A stretch of 64,000 nucleotides of DNA from Tridacna crocea (taxonomy: Eukaryota > Mollusca > Bivalvia > Cardiida > Cardiidae), in NCBI GenBank assembly GCA_943736015.1, contig OX031069.1, positions 23,255,235-23,319,234 on the forward strand, read 5' to 3'. Shown in pieces: positions 35,001 through 47,000 of the stretch (position 1 is the stretch's first letter; every line of letters begins with the position of its first letter). A model generated the notes under the pieces. The model made no database searches and was not told the DNA's origin. It worked only from the letters and a program-made list of their open reading frames with translations. A program made the position numbers and the translations under genes.

Positions 35001-38000
35001 CATTTTCTCCTTTTCCCACAATGTTTTCTACCCTTTCCAAATAAAAATTCAATTTTTCAGTCACATTTAATTTGTTGTCTACAAATGCTTTCAATTTGGA
35101 CAGTCTATAAATTTATTGTTTGGTAAAGGGTTAATCTGCACTGCCAGCATGCATGGCTGTGATATAGGTGTTCTTTCTCTGAAATCTTTGGAACAAAACA
35201 AGAGCACCACATGGGGTTGGCAATACCCCGCTGCATTTGCCTGATCTTCTGTGAATTATTTTTTGTGAAAAAGGGGCGTGACTGTGTCAGAAAATACTCT
35301 GATGATTATCTGCCCTTGTTTTAATCCTTTACCAAACAACAAAATTTTAGAACGGTCAAGATTCAAAGCACTTGCAAACATCAAAATAAACGGGACTCAA
35401 CATTTGAAATTAGTTTCCAGCAGGGTGGAAAACATTGTGGGAAAAGGAGACAATGCTGGTTATCAGCATTTTCTCCTTTTGCCACAATGTTTTCAAAAGG
35501 TTACTTTCCAAAGTCAAAAGTCATCATTGTGTGGGAAAGGGTTAAGGATTTCCCCTTTTGTAAGTTAATACATGTACCTTGTACAAGTTTGAAGCAATTA
35601 TCTCCGGTAATTTTAAAAGTATCAGATTTTACAAACAAGAGCGGCAAATTGTCGCAAGATACGCCCGTCTTACCCCGAATTGTAAAGCTGGGGCATGCAC
35701 CGGACAAAATTCAAGTATGAAAAACAACAAAAGGCAATAACACAAAAATTAAGCGAGCAAGAGTTATGATTCCTGTGTACTGCGCTCCCCCTTGATGAGA
35801 TCTATCCACCCATGAAATTTCATAACCCTAGCTAGTACAGTTTTGGAGATATCCTCCGGACAAAATTCAAGTATGAAAAACGACAAAGGGCAATATCCCA
35901 AAAATTAAGCAAGCAAGAGTTATGGTTTCTGTGCACTGCACTTCCTCTTGATGAGATCTATCCACCCATGAAATTTCATAACCCTAGCTAGTATAGTTTT
36001 GGAGATATGCTCCGGAGAAAATTCAAGTATGAAAAATAACAAAGGGCAATAACTCAAAAATTAAGCAAGCAAGAGTTATGGTTCCTGTACACTGCACTCC
36101 CCCTCGATGAAATCTATCCACCCATGAAATTTCATAACCCTAGGTAGTATAATTTTGGAGATATGCTCCGGACAAAATTCAAGTATGAAAAACAACAAAG
36201 GGCAATAACTCAAAAATTAAGCACACAAGAGTTATGGTTCCTGTGCACTGCACTCGCCCTCTATGAGATCTATCCACCCATGAAATTTCATAACCCTAGC
36301 TAGTATAGTTTTGGAGATATGCTCCGGACAAAATTCAATAATGAAAAACAACAAAGGGCAGTAACTCAAAAATTAAGCAAGCAAGAGTTATGGTTCCTGT
36401 GCACTGCACTCCCCCTTAATGAGATCTATCCACCCATGAAATTTCATAACCCTAGCTAGTATAGTTTTCGAGATATGCTCCGGACAAAATTCAAGTATGA
36501 AAAACGACAAAGGGCAATAACTCAAAAATTAAGCAAGCAAGAGTTATGGTTCCTGTGCACTGCACTCCCCCTCGATAAGATCTATCCACCCATGAAATTT
36601 CATAACCCTAGCTATTATAGTTTTGGAGATATGCTCCGGACAAAATTAAAGTACGAAAAACAACAAAGGGCAATAACTCAAAAATTAAGCAAGCAAGAGT
36701 TATGGTTCCTGTGCACTGCACTCCCCCTCGATGAGATCTATCCACCCATGAAATTTCATAACCCTAGCTAGAATAGTTTTGGAGATATGCTCCGGACAAA
36801 GAACTGGACGCTGCCCGCCCGCCCGCCCGGACGCCACGGGTGATCCCATAATACGTCCCGTCTTCGACGGGCGTATAAAAATCAAAGTTCTGCAAGGCGT
36901 TGAGAATACTGCACCAGAGATAGTACAAAACCTTGATATTTTCTTCTAAAACAGACAAGCTAATTAAAATTTGTATTTTAATAAGGCTTAACCTTTCACC
37001 ACACCAGGGATCGTATATCCTCAGTTTGAAAAATCCTGAGGGAGAAGGCTATTATTAATTCCAGGTAAAGGTGAAAATGGTGGAAACCAGCATTTTTTTC
37101 TTTTTCCAACAATGTTTTCTACCTTTGAAAAGGCAGCTCAACAGCTATTTCAATTTCTGCGTACCAGTCATTAATTCATGCATTGCTAGAAATATTTATG
37201 ATACGATTTTGATTAAATGCAATGCAAAATATCTGTTTTGTCTTGCAAATGATCTAAGAAATACCCTTTCACACTTTGCCTTTCTTGAAGATGCCGATCT
37301 CTGAAAACTATCAGACAAAAGTTTACATCTATAACTCATTCGGCGAAATATAGACCCAGCATTCATTATTACAAAAGGAACTTCATTAGAAAGAATCTAA
37401 CAAGGCCACACAAACCTTAACAGGTCAAGTATTCGAGAAAAATCGCCATTGATGCTGTCAAATTTACTCGATAAACGAAAGTAAAATAAACGAAAGTAAA
37501 ACTTCACTTTCATGTACATATTAATTCATTCAGCATCACAGTGTCCAAAAAATTGCGACTGTTCATGAATGTATTCTATTTATAGAACAAGCGTACTCGG
37601 TAACTGGCAGAGCGCGACTGTTATCGGGTCTTCGTCTATTGGATAGTTAAGGGAGATACAAGGATTTAATAGCTTAGGATAGCCGGTATATATGATAATC
37701 AAGTTGGCGTAGGCCGATTTCACAGTTTGGAAAGTGGTCAATATACAAACCTGATAACAATTTGACAGTCGGCCATTTTCTCAGATCACATTTTTTACAA
37801 TCGCCAATATCGGCACTTTCCTTGTTTTCAGTCGCCAGCAATACGATTTAAAGGTGGCGCTTCAGATATTGGGAAGAAAGTTTTACAACAAGAGGGCCAT
37901 GATGGCCCTGTATCGCTCCACTGGCTAATTCGTACAAACACTAGAAGCCAAACATTACATTATTTGGCCAACTGGTTTCAAACTTGATGGCATCCAATTT

Positions 38001-41000
38001 TTTTCCATAAAAACCAAAAAAAGTTGTGACCCCTGGGCAAATCTAGTTTTGACCACAAAGCTATAATTACTTGAATCCTGGTGGAGGTCTACAAGATAAA
38101 GCCCCATACCAAATAATACAGGTCTAGAATGTGTGGTTATAAACATGAAGATTTTCAAAGTTTTCTCAATAAAAGGCCCTGTAAAACATAAAATCCATGA
38201 GACAGAGCTAAATTTAGTGGTCCTAGTCTTTCTTTATTATGGTTAGTAACAAGATGACTTAGAAAGTCTTCATCACAAAAGCCCATGTAAAACTTGTGAC
38301 CCCTGGTGTGGGGACAAACTTGACCCTAAGGCTATAATTTTGGCCCTCCTGGTAGAGGCCCACTAAATAAAGCTACATGCAAAATTTGGTAGCCCTAGGC
38401 CTTATAGCTAGGTACAAGTAGATTTTTAAAAAATTCCCAATATGAGCCCATGTAAAACTTGAAACCCCCAGGACAGGGCCAAATTTGACCCCAGGGCTAC
38501 AATTTGGGCACCTTTGGTAGACAACCACTTGATAAAGCTAGATGCAAAATTGAGTAGCCCTAGGCCTTATGGCTTGGTACGAAAAGATCTTTAAAGTTTT
38601 CACTATATAAGCCCATATAAAACTTGTGACCCCCAGAGCCGGGCCAAATTTGACATCTGGGCTATCATTTGGGCACTCTGGGTAGAGGTCTACTAGATAA
38701 AGCTACATGCCAAATTTGGTAGCCCTAGGCCCTATGGCTAGGTACCAGAAGGATTTTAGGGTTTTCCCTATATAAGCCCATATAAAACTTGTGACCCCCG
38801 GGTGGGGCCAATTTTGACCCCAGGGCTAATATTTGAAGGAACTTGGTAGAGGTCCACTAGATAAAGCTACATGCCAAATTTGGTAGCCCTAGGCCTTATG
38901 GTTTCAGAGAAGAAGATTTTTAAAAAATTTTCAATATTTTTCAGTTTTGTTGCCATGGCAACCAGAGTTTTTGAAGGAATAAAATTCTTTCAAGGAATTC
39001 TGATGAGGACCATGGCAGGATCATTTCTGTGAAGTTTCATCACAATTGGATGGGTAGTTTCAGAGAAGAAGATGTTTGAAATAAAAGTTAACGCACGCAC
39101 GCACGGACGCACGACGGACACCGGGCCATGACATAAACCTGCTGGCCTTCGGCCAGTGGAGCTAAAAATACAAAAAAATCATCCTTATACTCCCAAAGCC
39201 TTATAATTTTCATTCATTAAACCCCAGTAGTCGAAAACCATTCGACAACTAGATAAATTAGAGATTTACTACAGCCCAGGTCGATACTAAAGGGAAACAC
39301 TGTCTATTTTTACATGGGCAACTCGCTCATTTACATACCAGAAATATACAGACGATGCTTCAAAAATAGAGTCCGAAGTTCTAGACATTATGGAAAATAA
39401 TTACATGTTTGTTATGCTATGGAATTTAATAGTCATTGGTCACGTGCAAGTCACTTAACATTCCCACAATGCTTTTTTGATTTTGGCGCGAAATATAAAA
39501 ATAGCTTAAGAGGCTACGTAGCCTTTTAAGGGAATACCATCCTCGGATACCCCGGGGTCTCCCTATTTGCTACGCTACATCGACCCTGGGACAATTGACT
39601 AATAAAACTTTGAATCAGCCGCCGAAAATCGATACAAAACGTCATAGCGTACAGTCCACTCGCCCATCACAAAATGATGATGGAACCAATGAAAAGCCAG
39701 CATTCGGCCAGCGGTAACGCGAGGGAAATTCAATTAATTGTCCCAGGGGTCGATGTAGCGTAGCAAATAGGGAGACCCCGGGGTATCCGAGGATGAGGGA
39801 ATACCACCCCCCCAATTTTTTTTTTTTTTTTGTAATTTTATGATTCTTAATTACTGATGATTTGTATTGTTTTTTCATATAAATTTCATAGACATATCTA
39901 TTTTTTAATTTGGTGTGATGTAAAAATTCTATATACTAGTACCCACCTTTAATTGCCAATGGCAATTTTGGCAATCGGTAACGCCAACCTAGGATTAGAA
40001 GTATTCCCTTATACAAGCAAGCACTCCTTTTCTAACAATGTATTCAATATTTTTACAAAAGATTATGTAAATCTCCTTTGCTTGAAACAATTTGTTTGCC
40101 TAACTTAAATTTATTTTTGGATGATTAGGATAGCTTGTCCAATAAAGGGTTAAAACAGCTCTAACCCTTTACCAATCACTGGTATAAACACCCAGAAGAA
40201 GCCTTCTGAAAACACTGTCGGAAAAGGAAACAAGAGGGCCAAGATGGCCCTGGATCGCTCACCTGAATTTTTGAGAGAACCATAGTCATTTTTTTAAAAA
40301 TCTAATCAGCCATTTTAGACAAGAAATATTTTCAAGAATTTCTTCATGTCTGTATAGTGTAAACAGCCCACAGCCATCAGAGCTATGTTTCTTGATGGAT
40401 TTTTGTTCAGAGAAAAAGAATTTTAAAGACCAAATAGTGCAAGTAGCCCCCATTCACCAGATCCGTGTTTCTAGACAAATCAGCATTTTGCAAACAAATT
40501 TTGAAAAGGGTTACCAAAGGAACATTTCTGTGAGATTATTTCAAAATCTGATCAACAGTTTTAGAGAAGAAGAATTTTAAAGAATTTCTTCATGGCCATA
40601 TAGTGCAAGAAGCCCCCATTCACCAGAGCCATGTTTCTTGATGGATCAAAATTTCGCAAACAATTTTTGAAAAGGGTCATCCAAGGAACATTTCTGTGAC
40701 ATTATTTAGAAATCTGACCAGCTGTTTCTGAGAACAAGAGGGCCAAGATGGCCCTGGATCGCTCACCTGAATTTTTGAGATGACCATAGCCTATTTTTTT
40801 TTTGAGGTATTGAAACATTGGAACCAAATTTATAATTTTGCCAAGCAAGAGCCATGTTTCTTGACGGATCAAAATTATATGTACATTTTTTGAAAAGGGT
40901 CACCCAAGGAACATCTCTGTCAAATTATTTCAAAATCTGACTAGGGGTTTCAGAGAAGAAGAATTTTCAAGAATTTCTTCATTTCCATATAGTGCAAGTA

Positions 41001-44000
41001 GCCCCCATTCACCAGAGCCATGTTTCTTGACAGATCAAAATTTCGTGAATACTTTTTGAAAAGGGTCACCCAAGGATCATCTCTGTGAAATCATTTCAAA
41101 ATCTGTCCATCCGTTTCAGAGAAAAAGAATTTTCAAGAATTTCTTCATTTCCGTATAGTGCAAGTAGCCCCCATTCACCAGAGCCATGTTTCTTGACCAA
41201 TCAAAATTTCGTGAATACTTTTTGAAAAGGGTCACACAAGGACCATCACTGAAAAATTATTTCAAAATCTGACCAGCGGTTTCAGAGAAGAAGAATTTTT
41301 AAGAATTTCCTCATTTTCCTATAGTGCAAGTAGCCCCCATACACCAGAGCCATGTTTCTTGACCAATCAAAATTTCGCGAACAATTTTTGAAAAGGGTCA
41401 CCCAAGGAACAACTCTGTGAAATTATTTCAAAATCTGACCAGCGGTTTCAGAGAAGAAGATTTTTCAAGAATTTCTTCATTTCCCTATAATGCAAGAAGC
41501 CCCCATTCACCAGAGCCATGTTTCTTGACCAACCAAAATTCCGCGGACAATTTTTGAAAAGGGTCACCCAAGGAAAATATCTGTGAAATTATTTCAAAAT
41601 CCGACCAGCGGTTTCAGAGAAGATTTTTTAAGAATTCCTTCATTTCTGTATAGTGCAAGTAGCCCCCATTCACCAGAGCCACATTTTTTGACGGATCAAA
41701 ATTTCACGAACAATTTTTGAAAAGGGTCACCCAAGGAACATATCTGTGAAATTATTTCAAAATCCGACCAGCGGTTTCAGAGGAGAAGATTTCCTTCATT
41801 TCTATATAGTGCAAGTAGCCTCCATTCACCAGAGCCACATTTTTTGACGGATCAAAATTTCACAAACAATTTTTGGAAAGGGTCACCCAAGGAACATATC
41901 TGTGAAATTATTTCAAAATCCGACCAGCGGTTTCAGAGGAGAAGATTTCCTTCATTTCTATATAGTGCAAGTAGCCTCCATTCACCAGAGCCACATTTTT
42001 TGACGGATCAAAATTTCACAAACAATTTTTGGAAAGGGTCACCCAAGGAACATATCTGTGAAATTATTTCAAAATCTGACCAGCGGTTTCAGAGAAGAAG
42101 AATTTTTAAGAATTCTTTAATTTCTGAATAGTGCAAGTAGTTCCCATTCACCAGAGCCACATTTTTTGACGGATCAAAATTTCACGAACACTTTTTGAAA
42201 AGGGTCACCCAAGGAACATATCTGTGGAATTATTTCAAAATCTGACCAGTGGTTTCAGAGGAAAAGATTTTTAAAGAATTTGCTAAAAAAACTCCATTTG
42301 GTTCCATGGCATCCAGAGTTTTTGATGGAATCAAACTCTGTGAATATTTTTTAAAGAGGACCTCCCAAGGAACATTCCAGCCAAGTTTGGTTCAAATTGG
42401 CCCAGAGGTTTAGGAGGAGTTGATGTTTAAAGAATTGTTGAAGATGCACGACGCACAACGCACAACGGACATCAGGTGATCGATCCTAAAAGCTCCCCTT
42501 GAACACGTTGTGCTCAGGTGAGCTAAAAATGCTGAAAACCAGCATTTTCTCTTTTTTTCCACAATATTTTCTACTCTTCCAATGTCAAGTTTCCATTTCT
42601 GAGTCACATTCATTTTGTCGTCTGCAAATGCTTTCAATTTGGACCAGACTAAAATTTTGTTGTTTGATAAAGAGTTGAACTCTACAGAATTAAACTATTA
42701 TCCATATGAAAAACTAAACAAGAGCGGCAAATTGTCGCAAGATACGCCCGTCTTACCCCAAGTTGTAAAGCTGGGGCATGCATCAGACAAAATTCAAATA
42801 TGAAAAACGACAAAGGGCACTAACTCAAAAATTAAGTGAACTAGAGTTATGATTCCTGTGCACTGCACTCCCCCTTGATGAGATCTATGCACCCATGAAA
42901 TTTCATAACCCTAGCTAGTATAGTTTTGGAGATATTCACCGGACAAAATTCAAGTATGAAAAACAACAAAGGGCAATTACTCAAAAATTTAGCAAGCAAG
43001 AGTTATGATTCCTGTACACTGCACTCCCCCTTGATGAGATCTATCCACCCATGAAATTTCATAACCCTAGGTAGTATAGTTTTGGAGATATGCTCCGGAC
43101 AAAATTCAAGTATGAAAAACAACAAAGGGCAATAATTCAAAAATTAAGCATGCAAGAGTTATGGTTCCTGTGCATTGCACTCCCCCTTGATGAGATCTAT
43201 CCACCCATGAAATTTCATAACCCTAGCTAGTATAGTTTTGGAGATATGCTCCGGACAAAGAACTGGACGCCACCCACCCACCCACCAGCCCGCCCTCCCG
43301 CCACGGGTGATCCCATAATACGTCCCGTCTTCGACGGGCATATAAAAAGTCAGATAATTAATTACCCATTAGATTCCCTGGAGGAGGAGGAAAGTTCATT
43401 CCACCACCCCCAAATGCTGCTGGCAAGCCCATCCCACCTGCTGCCTGGTTCCCAGCCACTGGTAACATGGCATTGGGTTCCCCTTCATCATCACTCATGT
43501 CATCAGATTCTGTAGTGAGATAATGCAAATACAGTAAAAACTGCAATAGTGGCAATCTATTTTAGGCAACTAGGATGTCTTAAAACGCCAACATATCGAG
43601 CTTATTCCTTTCGCTACTCCGAATACGTTCTAGGTCAATGTAGTATTTCGGAACACTGTGCCGTATTCTTCAGAACATGTTCTGACAGTTCTAATCCAAT
43701 CCAGGTGTAGCGCACCTGCTGAACAGTTGCTAGGTGATACAAGATGACTGAAATACAGACAATTCGTCGTGGCAAAATTTGCAATTGTTCTTTTTTATGA
43801 CATGAATACCATAAATAGGGGCATAGATAGACTCGTCTCTACTCTCTCTCTCTCTCTCTGCAGCTAATCATCTCCTTCACTAACACAGCTATGACAGTAG
43901 CTCTTGCAACAGCCATCATGCTAATGTACTTTCATTTTGATATGGTTTAGAACAATGTTCCAAACATGCTCCATTCAGAACATACTTCCGGAACAGTAAA

Positions 44001-47000
44001 TTGTGTTCTGAAATATTCTTTTCCCACATTCCAGAACTTAGAACATTGTGCCAGAACGGGCAAAAGGAATACGACCTCTGGTTACCAGCATTTTCTCCTT
44101 TTCCCACAATGCTGTCTAAAGGCTTCTACCTAAGGGTCGTCAAAAGTCGTCATCTTGTGGTAAAGGGTTAAATCATCTGATATCTTAATCTATAACAAAC
44201 CAAAAATACTATCATAATAGTTGCCTACCATTAGCAGAGACATTCTCATCACTCAAGCTGTGACCTTGACCCAAAAAATAATTATTTTCAGGTGGGCTCT
44301 CTTCCACGGGAGAGGGAGGAACAGGTGTCGGGCCTGAATTAGGGTATCGAGGATGCATAGGCACTACATCCATTTCTGAAAAACAAGTTTTTATTCGAAC
44401 TCTGTATGATACAGTAAAAGTCGAAACAAATCTGTGTCAAAACTGTTCACAGGTGACAAATTTTGCTCAAATGATGAATTTCTCACTTAATCCTGTATCA
44501 CACGGCAAAAATTTTAGCATTTGCCAATGATAATTTCATAGTGGCTCAATGGACGCTAGTTTTCCTTTGATAAGGTAGAAAACTTTGTGGGAAAAGAAGA
44601 ACATGCTGGTTACCAGCATTTTCTCTTTTTCCCCATAATATTTTCAAAAAGGCCTCCTCTTCAGGGTCATTAAAAGTCATTATGGTACTGTAAAGGGTTA
44701 AGAAAGGGGGAAAACCAATGTGCCTGAAGAAGAAAATGATGTTATTTTAATTAATGATTCCAGCAACCTTTTTTTAGTTATTTGGTGGTTTGGTAAAGAT
44801 TAAAACTTTGTTTCCCCAACCCCCTTTTTTAAAAGGGAAGGGGGGTGGGGGACACAGGGCAGTATTATTTTCTAAATTCTTTAAACCTTAGCTGTTTTCA
44901 AAGTTTTCTACTGTTTCTGAGACAAATTTCATGAATCAAGATACTTTTAATTTGTCATCTACAAATCCTTTCAAAATGGACCAAAATGAACTTTCATTGG
45001 ACTTTTTTCAAAAGCTGGAAATATTATCTACTTAAACTCTTGACAGAGTTTTTTATGAACTTTGTTGGCTTGACTAAGCAAGTGGATGGTAATGATACAA
45101 GATCAATCTGATCTTGATCTATATCATCCACCACTGCCTCTTGTTTATGCCTTTTACTTTACAAGATACAATGTAAATGAGGAGCAATCCAGAAAAAGCG
45201 GTACTGATGCTGTAACTCTTTACCATGTGAAGAAATTTTAGACTGGTTTAACTTAAAAGCATTTGCAGACGACAATATAAAGGTGACTGAAAAATTAGAA
45301 TTTGGTTTGGGAAAGGTTAGGGTTAGGGTTAGGGTTAGGGAAGGGTAAAAAACACTGTGACAAAAGGAGAAAATGCTGGTTACCAGCATTTTGTCCTTTT
45401 CCCACAGTGTTTTCAAAAGGCTGTTTTCTCAGGGTCGTTAAAAGTTGGGATTGTGTGGTAAAGAGTTTAATAAAATACTTGTTTGAATTTTGTTCTAAAA
45501 ATTTGTCACAATTCAAGTTTCAAATGTATTTGATATGATGTAGAAAAATCAATGCCGTCTTTCAATCACATCAGTACCTAATAGGTGACCATGGCAACAG
45601 ATGTAAGGTTAGGTGGGGCAGGTATATAACTATATCGCTTTTTTATATTCAGTACGAGTTTTCTAATGCCCCATTTTTTGCTGCAACCTTGTAGATGTCT
45701 ATCTTGACATCAAATCAACCTGCAGTTGAAATTTCAATGTCTTTTTTTGTTTTATGTAAACACAACAGGCCAGTTTACTTTCCTAGTAAATGTCAGCCAT
45801 AATATCAATTGAAAGAATTGAAACTCGCGCAGTTAATAAGTTTTGTGTGCAGTGTGGATATTTACCAAATGAAACTTACAAGGTCCCTCAAGAGATACCC
45901 ACAAGATATTTTACATGAAAAACTGTATGTTTGTTTGGTGTTCTGTCTTCAAAGAAAGCGGAAATCATTGAAGGATGATAAATGGAACAGCCAGAGGAGC
46001 AGTCTTGACGCGACATCAACTGAAGTTCTCAGGCACGTTGTTACTAGAGATCGCTATATCACTGTTAAAGACACTTTTTGCAAAACTGGCTGAAGTTATG
46101 GTACTGTTCAGCGAATACTTACAGATAATTGGAATATGAGGAAAATCAGCATTCGGTGGATTCCTCATTTATTTACCCTGGATAATAAGAAACAACGAGT
46201 TTGGGCATCCCAGAAGTAACGTCATTATTTGACATTGTGACGTTGATACCTGCCCTTTATAAGTGTAACATGTAAAATCTGTTTTATTGTATATTGCCAG
46301 TTTTATGACTGAATATGATGAAATTTTTTGATTTAGTTGATAATAAATCATTTGTCATGCTTGCAAAATTTAGTTGATATTCATGGATTAACATGGAAGT
46401 TGTAAGACTAGTACCGCTAATTCTGGATTGCCCCTTGTATTTATATATGGAGTGCAACACGCGAAAAGGGTCATTCGGACATTTGCGTAAAGTGTCGTCT
46501 CTGATCAGCGTGTTCAGTCCGCACAGGCTAATCCGAAACGACACTTTCCGATTTTATGTGATTTTCTGTTTTACGCAAGTCTACTCTAGCACAAAATCTA
46601 ATTTAGTCGTAAAGTGCCGTCTCGGATTAGCCTGCGCGGACTGCGCAGGCTAATCCGGGACGACACTTTACGCAAATGTCCGAATGCACTTTTTCGCGTG
46701 TTGCACTCCATATAATAAAGCATGTCTAAGTCTATGTCCTATGGCGCTAAAAGAACTAGGTCTTTTCTGGGACATTTAAACAAACAAGAAATTTTTAAAG
46801 CCATGATGGTCCTGTATTTTTCCATTGCAAATTAAATTAAATGCATCATCGGCACTGACAGTCATTGAAATGTTAGAAATCTGTATTGTAGAAAAAAATT
46901 CATAAGGCTAATCCTAAAAAAAGCACTCTATCTTTTTTTTTAATATGTCAAGATGAAATGGAAGAATACAAACAAGTCCAATCCAGTATCATTCATATAA

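Noticed and set aside
36475..36771. 98-codon open frame with two repeats of the same peptide
   Set aside because: It arises because the 156-bp repeat unit is divisible by three; no start context, splice logic or known domain.
41844..42131. 95-codon open frame with repeated peptide
   Set aside because: Runs through two 156-bp copies of a mobile-element core unit; repeat artefact.
45315..45340. TTAGGG run as a telomere or chromosome end
   Set aside because: Only about 26 bp, internal to a MITE, with genes on both sides.
45542..45625. Fourth decayed copy of the terminal LRR exon
   Set aside because: GACCATGGCAACAGATGTAAGG resembles the exon, but the match is short and could be chance.
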